Shown here: positions 1 to 10,000 of the stretch, one piece after another
Layout of the letters: every line of letters begins with the position of its first letter
How positions within the stretch are numbered: the first letter of the stretch is position 1
Source: Anderseniella sp. Alg231-50
GTDB taxonomy: Bacteria > Pseudomonadota > Alphaproteobacteria > Rhizobiales > Aestuariivirgaceae
Assembly (NCBI RefSeq): GCF_900149695.1
Contig: NZ_LT703006.1
Span: 310,001-374,000 of the forward strand
Length of the DNA stretch: 64,000 bases
Reading direction: 5' to 3'
The notes under the pieces: generated by a model
Told to the model about the DNA's origin: nothing
Databases searched by the model: none
Seen by the model: the letters and a program-made list of their open reading frames with translations, nothing else
Program-made: the position numbers and the translations under genes

Positions 1-38
1 TCAAGACTGCCTACATCGCGTCCGGTGATCCGGAATGA
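1..38 (+). CDS. C-terminal end of an upstream gene (partial)
   Basis: An open frame enters from the left edge and ends KTAYIASGDPE followed by TGA. Its stop overlaps the ATG of the next gene as ATGA, the usual arrangement for translationally coupled genes. Eleven residues are too few to assign a family. The overlap suggests it belongs to the same operon as the dipeptidase-like gene. Confidence 0.5.
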   Translation, partial: KTAYIASGDPE

Positions 39-1066
39 GCCAGCCGGACCACAGCCCGCGGATCGATTGCCTGCAATATGCCAACTGGTCGGAGAAAATC
101 TTCCGCCAGATGCGCAGCGGCAATGTTGATGCGGTGCATGTGACGATTGCCTATCATGAAAACTTTCGCGAAACGGTCCACAACATCGAACGCTGGAACC
201 GGTGGTTTGAACAGTTTCCCGATCTGATCTTCCAGGGCCGCACCGGAGATGATGTGCAACTGGCGCGCGAAACCGGCAGGACCGCCATCTTCTTCGGGTT
301 CCAAAACCCCTCGCCAATGGAAGATGACATCGGCCTGGTCGAAGTCCTGCACACCCTCGGCGCCCGGTTCATGCAGCTGAGTTACAACAACCAGTCCCTG
401 CTCGCGACCGGATGCTATGAGGCTGATGACAGCGGCATCACCCGCATGGGCCGCCAGGTCATCAGGGAAATGAATCGCGTCGGCATGGTCATCGACATGA
501 GCCACTCCGCAGAGCGCTCAACCCTCGAAGCAATCGAAATTTCCGAACGCCCCATTGCCATCACCCATGCCAACCCCGCTTTCTGGCACCCGGCCTTGCG
601 CAACAAGTCCGACGACGTGCTGCGCGCCCTCGGCCAGTCAGGCGGCATGTTGGGGTTTTCGGTTTACCCGCATCACCTGAAGGGCTCTTCGGACTGCTCC
701 CTGGAGAGTTTTTGCGAAATGATCGCGCGCACGGCCGACCTCATGGGACCGGAGCGGATCGGGATCGGAACCGACCTTTGCCAGGACCAGCCGGACACGG
801 TCGTCGAATGGATGCGGGTCGGCCGCTGGACCAGGGAAATCGACTATGGCGAGGGCTCGCGGGACAACGCTGGCTTTCCAAGAATGCCGTCATGGTTCGG
901 TGACAACACCGACTTTGCAAACATTGAAACAGGCTTGCGTGCCACCGGAATGGACGCCGCAAACGTCGCCGCGATCATGGGGGGTAACTGGCTCCGGTTC
1001 TACCAGGACAGTTTCGGCGCACCTACTTCGTCAGCCTCCGAAAATCGAATTCAAGCTGCGCAATAA
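35..1066 (+). CDS. Peptidase M19 (membrane/renal dipeptidase) family protein, probably not a standard dipeptidase
   Basis: The 343-aa protein has the length and TIM-barrel pattern of the M19 family. Visible landmarks are GCYE (E129), DMSH (H157), THAN (H178) and GIGTD (D247), which match the later metal and substrate positions of the family. The first metal motif, normally His-x-Asp after an Ile-Asp, reads IDCLQY at residues 10-15, so His and Asp are replaced by Leu13 and Tyr15. From memory, the M19-like protein in the Pseudomonas betaine/dimethylglycine catabolic cluster has the same kind of substitution. The BCCT transporter lies 75 bp downstream, so a role in betaine or related quaternary-amine catabolism is a reasonable inference. 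The start is fixed by an in-frame stop at 26-28 and by the ATGA overlap with the upstream gene. Confidence 0.8.
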   Translation: MSQPDHSPRIDCLQYANWSEKIFRQMRSGNVDAVHVTIAYHENFRETVHNIERWNRWFEQFPDLIFQGRTGDDVQLARETGRTAIFFGFQNPSPMEDDIGLVEVLHTLGARFMQLSYNNQSLLATGCYEADDSGITRMGRQVIREMNRVGMVIDMSHSAERSTLEAIEISERPIAITHANPAFWHPALRNKSDDVLRALGQSGGMLGFSVYPHHLKGSSDCSLESFCEMIARTADLMGPERIGIGTDLCQDQPDTVVEWMRVGRWTREIDYGEGSRDNAGFPRMPSWFGDNTDFANIETGLRATGMDAANVAAIMGGNWLRFYQDSFGAPTSSASENRIQAAQ

Positions 1067-1141
1067 GCAGTAGGGCAGCAGGTTTTCCCCGGAAAATCCA
1101 ACGCTCACAAAAACCTCCACAACAATCACTGGGATAGGAAC

Positions 1142-2980
1142 ATGACTATAAAACCACCTTTTACAGATCTGGAGATCAAGAAATCTCCGGCAGGCTTCTA
1201 TGAAGGCTACAGCATACCCATCGCCCTGATCAGCAAGCTCACAATGGTGCTGCTGGTGATATGGGCGCTGGTCTGGCCTGCCAACGCAAATGGCGTATTG
1301 GGCAGCGTCAACTCGGCCCTGCTGCAGGGCTTCAACAGCTTCTACGTCGTTATTGTCGGGCTGTTTGCCATTTTCCTGGCGGTGCTGGCAATTTTACCAC
1401 AGACCGGACGGCGCCTCATGGGCCCCGCCGGTGAAGCCCCGGAGTTTTCAAATTTCTCCTGGTTTTCAATGATGTTCGGCGCCGGCCTCGGTGTTGGCCT
1501 GATGGTGTTTGCCACCGCTGAACCGCTCGGGCTTTGGGGATCGAACCCTGAAACAGTTTCGGGAGCCGTAAAGGGCAACAGCCCGGAAGCGCTGACCAGC
1601 GCCTACAGGTACACATTCCTGCACTACGGTTTTCATGCCTGGTCCATCTATGTGGTGACCGGCCTGTCGCTTGCCTATTATGCCTATACGCGCGACATGC
1701 CGCTGACAATCCGCTCGGCGCTGACGCCGCTGTTCGGTAAGCTCCTGAACGGCCCGGTCGGTCATATCGTCGACGTTCTCGGTGTCGTGGCTACGATCCT
1801 GGGCGTATCGGTCACCATCGGCTTCGGCGTCAGCCAGTTCATTGACGGCATGTACGCCATTACCGGCATGGACTGGATGATGGATCTGACCGGTGACGCA
1901 CCCAAGCCCGGAACCGTCGGTCTTATCGTCGGCCTCGTGTGCATCATGGGCATGTCGATCATCTCGGCAGTTTCCGGTGTGGGTCGCGGGGTGAAATACC
2001 TGTCGAACCTCAACCTCGTGTTGTCTCTCATCCTGCTGACGACATTCGTCATCTTCGGCTCGTTCCTGTTTGCCATGACGACATATGCCACGGCACTGGC
2101 CGATTACATCTGGAACTTCCTGTCACTGTCGTTCGGCGCATACGGTCCGCAGTCGGCTGACGCTTATGCAGCAGCGCTGCCTGCGGAAGCCAAGGCGGCT
2201 GCCAGTGAGCTTTATGGCGGTGCCACCAATGCCTGGGGATCACTGGACGGTTTCCAGAAGGGTCTCACAGGATCAGCAGCCGCGCTCGCACCTGAAGTTC
2301 AGGCTGCCGCTTACAGCGCTGGCGAACAGGGCCGCCAGTTCGGCTGGCAGTCCGGCTGGACCACCTTCTACTGGGCATGGTGGATTGCATTCTCGCCGTT
2401 CGTCGGCCTGTTCCTTGCCCGCATCTCGAAGGGCCGCACGGTTCGTGAGTTCATCCTCGGCTGTGTCATTGCACCGTCGCTGGTGTGCTTTGCCTGGATG
2501 ACCATTCTGGGCGGCACGGCAATCGACCTGGAACTGACCGGTGATGCCAATGGCGCGATCATAGCCGCGTCCAACACAGCCAAGCTGTTCGTCACCCTCG
2601 GCCAGATGATATCCGGCGGCTTCCTGTCGGCCATCACCATCATGTGTGTCGTGCTGATCATGACATTCCTGGTGACCTCGGCTGACTCCGGCATCCTGGT
2701 GATGAACACCATCATGTCCGGCGGCGAGCAGGAAACCGGCATCAAGCACCGCATCGTGTGGGGTGTCATCCTGACGCTGGTGATCGGCACACTGCTGGTT
2801 GCAGGCAAGACCAATGGCGGAGCCGACCCGATGGAGGCCCTGAAAAGCGCCATGATCATCGGCGCGCTGCCGTTCACCATGGTCATGGGCCTGATGTGCG
2901 TATCACTGACCAAAGCGCTTTATCGTGACGGTCAGCGGGACAAGCACGCAGCAGCCAGCGAGGCAGCCCCGGCTGAGTAA
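1142..2980 (+). CDS. BCCT-family transporter (betaine/choline/carnitine type)
   Basis: This 612-aa inner-membrane protein has about twelve hydrophobic segments. It carries the BCCT signature around WFSMMFGAGLGVGLMVF (residues about 108-125) and the second signature FYWAWWIAFSPFVGLF (about 415-430). It should import betaine, choline, carnitine or a related zwitterion such as DMSP, coupled to Na+ or H+. About 60 residues rich in Ala and Gly (about 345-405) are inserted between two membrane segments. This insertion is seen, as far as I recall, in marine alphaproteobacterial BCCTs. The ATG follows GGGATAGGA. A strong terminator follows, so it ends the transcription unit shared with the M19 gene. 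The exact substrate cannot be told from sequence alone. Confidence 0.93.
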   Translation: MTIKPPFTDLEIKKSPAGFYEGYSIPIALISKLTMVLLVIWALVWPANANGVLGSVNSALLQGFNSFYVVIVGLFAIFLAVLAILPQTGRRLMGPAGEAPEFSNFSWFSMMFGAGLGVGLMVFATAEPLGLWGSNPETVSGAVKGNSPEALTSAYRYTFLHYGFHAWSIYVVTGLSLAYYAYTRDMPLTIRSALTPLFGKLLNGPVGHIVDVLGVVATILGVSVTIGFGVSQFIDGMYAITGMDWMMDLTGDAPKPGTVGLIVGLVCIMGMSIISAVSGVGRGVKYLSNLNLVLSLILLTTFVIFGSFLFAMTTYATALADYIWNFLSLSFGAYGPQSADAYAAALPAEAKAAASELYGGATNAWGSLDGFQKGLTGSAAALAPEVQAAAYSAGEQGRQFGWQSGWTTFYWAWWIAFSPFVGLFLARISKGRTVREFILGCVIAPSLVCFAWMTILGGTAIDLELTGDANGAIIAASNTAKLFVTLGQMISGGFLSAITIMCVVLIMTFLVTSADSGILVMNTIMSGGEQETGIKHRIVWGVILTLVIGTLLVAGKTNGGADPMEALKSAMIIGALPFTMVMGLMCVSLTKALYRDGQRDKHAAASEAAPAE

Positions 2981-3005
2981 GCAAGACTGACCTGCCGCAC
3001 TACCG

Positions 3006-3037
3006 GCCCCCGCTGTTCACCCAGCGGGGGCTTTTTT
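3006..3037 (+). terminator. Rho-independent terminator of the BCCT gene
   Basis: A perfect 10-bp stem, GCCCCCGCTG with CAGCGGGGGC, encloses a 6-nt loop and is followed by six T residues. It lies 25 bp past the BCCT stop codon. Confidence 0.93.
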
Positions 3038-3215
3038 GTGTTTGCACCACTCGCGTAAACAGTCTGGCGGCTGCCCAACGCGCAAGCGCATCCAGCAAAC
3101 TGGCCGTAACGTCAGTTTAATGATAAAAGTAACGCGCACAAATTTCCGGCCCCTGCCGAAATCACGCAACCAGACGGCTGGAGCCCTGACACCTGCAATG
3201 TGAAAGGACCTCGCC

Positions 3216-4124
3216 ATGCCCGAACCGGATTTCAAAGACGAACTTGATCCACTGGCAAATATCGCCACCGCGGCGGAACTGCAGGCCGATCTTGATGTTC
3301 TGATGTTCCTCAACGATCCGCAACACACTGACGCATCGCTGGCTGCCGCCCTGAAAGAGTTCGTGGCTGACGCGGGCCAGGCCGCCGCCGGCATTCTGGA
3401 ACGGCGCGGCAAGGTAGGCGCCCTCACCCGGTATTCCGAGCTTGGCGAGATTGCCGGGCTTGACCCGAAGTCGATGGAGGCACTCATGCAGTCCGGGCTG
3501 CGGCCGGACTGGCTTACAAAATCGCCGCCGTCCACCAGTGTGAAGGTATCGGTGGCGTACCTGTCTGCCCTGCATGCCGGTGCGCTGTGGTGGGGCCCGC
3601 TCCTGGCATCGTTCGCCTGGGGGTCCAACCCATGGCTGGTAGCTAATGCCAATGCAGGAGACCTGGGTTACTGCTACGGCCTGAAGCAGAAAATGTATGA
3701 TGATCGCATCAAGCCGCTTGAAAGGGATGTCAAGCGACTGGAGGTCAAACTGGAAAAACTGGAGAAGAAACCATCGACGCCACAGAACCAGCAACAAATT
3801 GCGGCCGTAGAGAAAAACCTGGAGACGGCAGATGACAAGCTGGCGGAAGCGCTCAAACCACTCGAGAAACTCAGAGATTATGCCGACGCTGACGACAGGG
3901 AACATGCCTGGTGGATCATCCGCGCCAATGTGTACGAGTACATCAAGGCACTTAAGGCAGACCTCAGGGTTCAGCAGGCGCGCAAGGCAAAAGCCGTAAA
4001 CGCTGGCAACGCCGCGGAAGCCAACAAGGCCCAGGCCGCCATCACCGGATTGCAGGACAGCATCAAGGAGTGGGGAGATTCCATCACCAAGACAGACGCA
4101 AAGGTAACTGCAAAGCAGCCCTGA
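3216..4124 (+). CDS. Hypothetical protein with central coiled coil
   Basis: The 302-aa protein follows a GAAAGGA ribosome-binding site. I do not recognise its family. Residues about 1-100 are helical and acidic. A hydrophobic, Trp-rich stretch with LHAGALWWGPLLASFAWG lies near residues 117-134 and could be membrane-associated, though it is short. Residues about 155-215 form a highly charged coiled coil rich in Lys, Leu and Glu, and a second Ala/Lys helical stretch closes the protein. It is monocistronic, between the BCCT terminator and a convergent porin-like gene. No signal peptide is visible. Confidence 0.75.
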   Translation: MPEPDFKDELDPLANIATAAELQADLDVLMFLNDPQHTDASLAAALKEFVADAGQAAAGILERRGKVGALTRYSELGEIAGLDPKSMEALMQSGLRPDWLTKSPPSTSVKVSVAYLSALHAGALWWGPLLASFAWGSNPWLVANANAGDLGYCYGLKQKMYDDRIKPLERDVKRLEVKLEKLEKKPSTPQNQQQIAAVEKNLETADDKLAEALKPLEKLRDYADADDREHAWWIIRANVYEYIKALKADLRVQQARKAKAVNAGNAAEANKAQAAITGLQDSIKEWGDSITKTDAKVTAKQP

Positions 4125-4142
4125 CCGGACACCTGGCACAAG

Positions 4143-4169
4143 AAAAAAGGCGCCGCAATGCGCGACGCC
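4143..4169 (-). terminator. Terminator of the porin-like gene
   Basis: On the minus strand GGCGTCG pairs with CGGCGCC (one G-U) around a 7-nt loop, followed by six T. It lies 30 bp past the stop of the porin-like gene. Confidence 0.75.
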
Positions 4170-4198
4170 CTCTATTCCTTGATAACCCCCAGATCGGA

Positions 4199-5122
4199 TC
4201 AGTCCAGACTCTGGCCTGATGCAACCCAGCGACCGAAGTTCGGCAGGTCAAGCGTTGCCCCGACGCGGTCAAATTCGCGCATGGAATTACCGCCGAAGGC
4301 ATAAGTGGTACCAACCATGATGGTGTGTTCAGTGTATTGACCATCATCAGCGCCGGGTCCAGCTCCCTCATTGTCGAACCTTGCGCCGCGATAACCGACA
4401 TAAACCGGTGTGTCGCCGATAACCGGCAGACCGGCCAGAATCATATCGTAGCGCACACCCCATTCGACAATGTCCATTTCATAGGAGTCGCCCGTGTCCT
4501 GATGTCCGTCTACATAGGCCACCTGTGCCTGCAGGCGGCTGTCCGGCGTCATGAACCACCGTGCCACGCCACGCACAAACACTGCATCATGAAACGCGTC
4601 TTCCCTATCAGCATCCTGAACATAACCATCCAGATAACCGGCCTGCACATAGAATGTCAGGTCGTTGAGATACAGCTGTGCCTCACCGCCAACCGCTACG
4701 AAATCGTTCCTTTGATCATCGCCGCGCCCGGCGCCAAATGCCCCGAAGGCGCCAAACGCACCCATGCCGGGATCGCGGTAGGTCAAGTGCGCACCCAACT
4801 GGCCGGAATAGTCAAACGCATCGTCACCGTCTTCATCGAACGCGTTGTCCGTGTACTCCAGATCACCATCCATCTGGATCGTCAGATTTTCGCCCAGCGG
4901 CAGGCTCAGGCGTCCGCTCAGCCCGGAAGAGAAATAGCTATCCGGATCGACGTCTGCGTTAGCCCCCCCCTGGTTGCCGATGAATGTGTAGCCGTTCCAG
5001 CTGTCAACGATACCGGAAACAACCAGCTGTTGAATCTGCGCGTCGTAGTCTGCCGCCGACGCGGACTGCGCCGACATGGCAAGTGCGAGTGCCATAATTG
5101 ATGTTGCCGTGAGTTTTTTCAT
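4199..5122 (-). CDS. Porin-like outer-membrane beta-barrel protein
   Basis: The 307-aa precursor begins with a clear Sec signal, MKKLTATSIMALALA then MSAQSASA with an A-x-A cleavage site. The mature part is acidic, Gly/Asp/Tyr-rich and built of alternating amphipathic beta strands (for example LSGRLSLPLGENLTIQMDGDLEY and QLYLNDLTFYVQAGYLDGY, each separated by turns), as in porins. The ATG at 5122 is preferred over an in-frame ATG at 5161 because it starts the signal peptide and has GAGG eight bases upstream. A GAFGAFGAFGAG tract suggests a short slipped-strand repeat. The transported solute is unknown. The gene has its own terminator. Confidence 0.78.
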   Translation of the reverse strand: MKKLTATSIMALALAMSAQSASAADYDAQIQQLVVSGIVDSWNGYTFIGNQGGANADVDPDSYFSSGLSGRLSLPLGENLTIQMDGDLEYTDNAFDEDGDDAFDYSGQLGAHLTYRDPGMGAFGAFGAFGAGRGDDQRNDFVAVGGEAQLYLNDLTFYVQAGYLDGYVQDADREDAFHDAVFVRGVARWFMTPDSRLQAQVAYVDGHQDTGDSYEMDIVEWGVRYDMILAGLPVIGDTPVYVGYRGARFDNEGAGPGADDGQYTEHTIMVGTTYAFGGNSMREFDRVGATLDLPNFGRWVASGQSLD

Positions 5123-5482
5123 GCTGGTTGCCTCAAACGTATTCGATTCGAATTCGGTCATAAACTAACCGCAATACACTGACCCGAACATAGGTAACTT
5201 CTTTATCCACACCGATTTTTCAAAACTGTGACATTTTTGCCACACTTCCTGATTGGCGACCATTCCCGCCAGATCGGCGTGCCCCGACAGGTTTCATCGG
5301 CCAACGAACTACGCAAGGCAGGTCGTCAAGTTGCTGAACTAGCAAACCCTGCCCGGGGCGGAACGCGCTGCTAGCTGCAAATTCAATCACTGTTCATAGA
5401 GAACCAACCCGATGCCCGGGCCAGCCAGCACTCGCATGATGGTTTATGTGAATTCTACGAGTTATTGATTTAATTGGAAAAT
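5123..5482. other. Intergenic stretch left of the island
   Basis: About 360 bp between the porin-like gene and the island edge. It holds the promoter region of the porin-like gene on the minus strand. I see no gene, RNA or strong hairpin here. Confidence 0.6.
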
Positions 5483-5528
5483 TTGGTGGGCGCACAGGGA
5501 TTCGAACCCGGGACCGTCTGATTAAGAG
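5483..5528. repeat. Left attachment site: 46-bp copy of the tRNA-Lys 3' half
   Basis: This segment is identical to 48545-48590, the 3' part of the intact tRNA-Lys gene, including the T-arm and the 3' side of the anticodon arm. It is followed here by unrelated sequence, so no functional tRNA is encoded. This is the classic footprint of integrase-mediated insertion into a tRNA 3' end. Confidence 0.92.
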
Positions 5529-5649
5529 ACCAAACATGAACCGAACTCAGGCGATGTCTCACGATCGCAGTGAATGACTAAGCACTTGTTTTAAAAACAT
5601 TTATGTGCGCTATGATTAGCACCTGATGGCAGACGGTTTCATTGCGATT

Positions 5650-5702
5650 GCTTCCAAATTGCTTCCAAATGCCTCCGCGCTGCTTCCAAATTGCTTCCAG
5701 TT
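5650..5702. repeat. Tandem GCTTCCAAAT repeats, probable integrase arm-type sites
   Basis: GCTTCCAAAT occurs at 5650, 5661 and 5682, with a partial copy GCTTCCAG at 5693; neighbouring copies are spaced by 11 bp, about one helical turn. The last 22 bp (5681-5702) recur exactly at 48480-48501, just inside the other island end. Position next to the integrase gene and at both ends suggests arm-type binding sites for integrase or excisionase. The function is inferred. Confidence 0.65.
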
Positions 5703-5715
5703 TTCGGAGGTTCGG

Positions 5716-6882
5716 ATGCCACGAATAACCAAAAGCTTCATCAATCAAATCGTACCGGATGGTCATGATCAATTCATTTGGGATAGTGCCCTTCCGGGTT
5801 TTGGATTGCGCGTTTCCCCCACGGGTGCAATGTCCTTCCTTTGCCAATTCCGCGTCTCCGGCCGGCAGCAACGTCGATACAGTATTGGCCGCTTCGGGAA
5901 ACTCACTGTTGAACAAGCCCGAGCAGAGGGTCAGCGTATCCTGGCCATGGCACAGTTGGGTCAGGATCCGTCCAGCGAACGACAATCGGCGCGGCGAGTT
6001 CCCACTTTCATCCAAGCTTACGACGAATTTTTGGACGATCATGCCATTAAACTGAAGCCGAAATCAGCAGCACAATATCATCGCTTTGGAACCAAAGTCT
6101 TCACGCCCTGTTTCAAAGGGCTAAAGGTAACTGAGATCGAGCGGCGCGACGTGACCAAGCTACATCGGGACATGGCCAATACACCTATTTCTGCCAACCG
6201 CGCCCTTTCGGCGTTATCGAAGTTCTTCAACTGGTGTGAGGCGAACGGAATTAGACCAGACCACAGCAATCCTTGCCGCCACATAAAGCGCTACAGGGAG
6301 CACAAGCGTGAGCGCTATTTGAGTTCCTCCGAACTTCGAAGACTAGGAGAAGCCATCTGCGTGGAGGAGCAACGCGGTGCCGTTTCGCATGACGCTGCAA
6401 ATGCAATTAGATTGTTGATGTTGACGGGAGCCCGGTTGAGCGAAGTTTTGACCTTGAAGTGGGACTACGTTGACTGGGAAAGGAGATTGATTCTGCTCCC
6501 AGACAGCAAGACGGGTCAGAAGACCATTTATCTAAGTGCACCAGTATTGGAACTGCTGGAAAAAATCCAGCCGATGCCTGGTAACATATATGTAGTCCGG
6601 GGACAGAAACCGGGAAACATGATGACCGATATTCGCCGACCCTGGCGCATAATCTGTCAGAAGGCCGACTTGAAGGACCTCCGTATTCATGATCTCAGGC
6701 ACAGTTTCGCAAGCGTCGCAGTCAGCAATGGCCTTTCGCTACCCATGATTGGAAAATTGTTAGGCCATGCATCCACTCAGACTACTGCCCGCTATGCCCA
6801 CTTAGCTGATCATCCAATCATCGAGGCGAACGAGTTGGTGGGAAGAGCAATTGCGAACGGATCAACAAAATCGATGCCGTAG
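5716..6882 (+). CDS. int: Tyrosine-type site-specific integrase (DUF4102/P4-like)
   Basis: The 388-aa protein has the N-terminal arm-binding domain of P4-type integrases (from MPRITKSFINQIV to about residue 90), a core-binding SAM-like domain (about 95-190), and a catalytic domain. The catalytic set is visible: Arg in TGARLSEVL, His-x-x-Arg in HDLRHSFAS, the second His in LLGHAS, and Tyr in TARYAHL. It catalyses integration and excision of the island at tRNA-Lys. The ATG at 5716 is chosen over 5626 because CGGAGG lies five bases upstream and because the family begins here; the upstream alternative would translate the repeat array. It lies 190 bp inside the left att site, far from the intact tRNA end. 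Confidence 0.95.
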   Translation: MPRITKSFINQIVPDGHDQFIWDSALPGFGLRVSPTGAMSFLCQFRVSGRQQRRYSIGRFGKLTVEQARAEGQRILAMAQLGQDPSSERQSARRVPTFIQAYDEFLDDHAIKLKPKSAAQYHRFGTKVFTPCFKGLKVTEIERRDVTKLHRDMANTPISANRALSALSKFFNWCEANGIRPDHSNPCRHIKRYREHKRERYLSSSELRRLGEAICVEEQRGAVSHDAANAIRLLMLTGARLSEVLTLKWDYVDWERRLILLPDSKTGQKTIYLSAPVLELLEKIQPMPGNIYVVRGQKPGNMMTDIRRPWRIICQKADLKDLRIHDLRHSFASVAVSNGLSLPMIGKLLGHASTQTTARYAHLADHPIIEANELVGRAIANGSTKSMP

Positions 6883-7083
6883 CCGGAGAAGACATTCGTG
6901 CCTTTGTTGACTACTCACCGCGCCTCTCGGAACGGCAGAGTTGGGCGGGAAGCGGACGTTCGTCGCAGGTGCAAACTCGATTGCGGTTTCCATTCATAGC
7001 GGACGTTCGAAGTTCGGTCACCGATGCCGATTCTTCTTTATTAAATTGCAAAATTCCCATTTCACGCGGAAGCGCAGGCAGTA

Positions 7084-10000
7084 TTAATCGTAGTGTGTTG
7101 CATTTTGATCTAACCATTGAAGGCGCCGATCGAGTTCAATCTTGGGGTCCGCTTTTATCAAACGCTCTAGAATCTCCGGTACGCCACTAAGATTTCCAAC
7201 ATGGCCTGGTCCAAAGAGGCACCACAATAGGCCGAGGGTTTCGTGTGGAAAATCTTCTGGAGCTTTTGATCGCTTGATTGGAAACACTCCGCCGGTTTGC
7301 TCAAGTCGCATGAGATAAGGCCTCAATTGTTCAAAAGCCTCTGGAAACGCTTCTCCTGAATTGACCGCAAGTTCGGTGAAGTGACGTGTCAGACCACTTT
7401 TGCGCAGGGTACGTTCGCGCGGCCAAACCCTTTCAAGGAGAGGGCCGATTGCATTTCGCCAAGCCTGTTCTGGTCCCCCCTCAATTTTCACGACCCACTG
7501 GCGCAGGACGTCTGAGGCACCTACTCTGAGTCCCGAAGACCCGCTTCTTAGGATGTCGGCAACATCATCCAAGGAAAGCCCCCAATCCTCAGGTGACGAC
7601 TCATTGCGGATCAATGACAGTGCCGGAGACAGGAGGTTTGCTGCCGCAGCGATTGCATCGGACCTATTGCCGTCCAAATCTTTCAGACCTAGCTTGATGG
7701 CGTTCGAGAATGTTTTGTGAGCCTTCGGCGAGATGTGCCCATGGCCAACCAATACGGCCCGCAGGCCAACCGCTTCAGGCGTATCGCCTGACAGAGCTTT
7801 GTTCAGAGCAGAGACCACGTTCTGTCCTTCTATACTCATCACGAAGCTGATGTGACGGATTAATGTGGCACGCGCCATGGTGCCTTGCCGCCCACTCGCT
7901 GTTGCTGCGGTTGTGATTGCAGCAACAAATCCTGGCGGCACACCAGCGCTACTCTTTCTGACGGTTTCTATATCTATCAGCGCGGCTTCTGTAAGCTTTC
8001 CACCCGGCAAATTGATTGCTGCGTTGTAGAGGTTACGATCTCCGTTTATCGGCTCATTGTCATGAGCGACGGCGATGGCGAAGAGCCTTGACCACCAGCC
8101 TTCGGTGTCTGGCAATTCTTCACGAGGCGCTTTTGTGAAAAGGTCAACGAGTTGCCGAATGATGGCAGCGAGAAAATCATCCGAGGCAGTTCCAAGTATT
8201 CTGAACGTTTCAATTATTAGATCGCGTGTGGTTGTATCCAAGTTCTTTTTCGTTGATGCAAGGGAATTGACGAAGTCACGCCAGAGAAGCGCATTGACTT
8301 CGTCAAGAGGAGCCTTGCTCAACGTATCAAACGCTCCTCTTGGGTCGGTGTGGCAATACGCCCACCACCCTTCTTGCTTGTCGATGTCTTGGCTACGAAT
8401 GGCTTGGTGTGCGACTTCCAGCCGTTGCTCGTCCTCTGCTTCTATGATGGGCTGAGCGTCACCGACGACAGATCGGACACCGTGTGAGTAAGAACTGAAG
8501 AAATCTCGATCTTCCACGTCGCGTTCAAGGTAGTCTCTGCGCTCCTTTATCGCAGTAAGTTCCGCTCGTCCGGCATCAGAAATAGCTTCAGCTTGCCGCA
8601 ACATCTCTAGACGGAGCCAGACTGCGGAGTCACGTGCATGCTCGCGCCAATCGACCTGCCCTTCTTCGACTTGAAAGCGCTCATAAAATTTGCCACCTTC
8701 AGAGAGAATACGGCGTTCTATTTTCATTACCAAGTTGCGATCGGCGTCACGGGCGCGGCTCAAAAGCAAGAGTGCTATCTCCCGTTTCAGCGACCAGAAG
8801 ATACTCAGAGAAAGCGCTTCCAGCCCGACCATCGCGTCATCAGAGGAATAGAGTTTCGGCTCCCGAAGTGAATGTAGCCACAGTCTCAGCCCTAGGATAC
8901 CTGGCAGTTGCCTCCACGATTCCGCCAGACTGCGGACTGCTTCTCGATCGTCTGTTGTGGCTGTCTTAATGAGCCGCGCAATAAGCTCAATAAGAAAAAT
9001 GGGCCCGTCGCGATGCTCATTCTGCTCGTGTGGTTCTATCGACGGCACCGAGGAACCAATGCTGTCGTAATCTTCTGCTATGCACTCAGCATCGATAGCT
9101 TGTTGGATGACCGCGTGTAACTTTGCTGTGGCCATACGGATGATCATGTTTGGCTTCGACACTTCGACTAGCGAATCGACAAGTTCCGCTGCTCCATCTC
9201 TGTCCTGAATTGCAAAACTCAGCCACGCGAGATCGGATAGCTTCGACGGGGGGTCTGGTATTGACTCTCCGTAAAGGTGGCTTCGATTTGGTTCAATCTT
9301 CAGAGTTGGAGTCAGAAGCTCCACGGCTTCTTGAATATCCAGGTTGAGAACCAATGAAGCGCGCAGTCTTTGTTCCACAGAGTACATGCGCATATCTGTA
9401 TCCAACATCGACTCTAACAAACTCTTCGACAGCAATCGCCATGCGCGCATCCATAGCGCCGGTATATCCATTGCCTGCCCCAACCGGCGATCTAATTCGT
9501 CGGCAAATGGTGTCCTGAGTCGAGCCCGCAAGGAAACAGCCAGATTGAAACGATCAGCAGACTGAAAATCGCGAGCTATCCAAGCTGCTACAACCCAGGC
9601 CGCGTCACGATCGGTCCAAAGTTCATGCTGTACGAAAAAGTGGAACCACTCGGGATCAACAATTGCCGTTGTAGCTATTGACCACAGGTCGCGATGATCA
9701 GCGAATAGCCATTTGACGCGATCAAGCTCTTCCTGGCTGACTCTGTCGTGGGACTTCACAAGAATCTCCTGAGCCCATGTGCGACGTGTTGATCGCGGTC
9801 GCTCTACCACGTCAGCCAATTTTCCAAGGTCTCGCCACATTGCTGAGTGGCTGTTTCGACCAGTTGCAGGATCCGGCACGTATTCATAAGGGATTGGTTC
9901 AACTGCCAAAGTTGACCACCTGACGTCATGCCCATCTCGGTCATCTACTGCATCCAATGCATAGACCGGACGCAGGTCCGGAAACCGCTGTCGATCAGCC

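Noticed and set aside
5650-5702. Possible short CRISPR-like array
   Set aside because: Units are 10 bp with 1-bp to 11-bp gaps, no spacers, no cas genes; integrase arm sites fit better.
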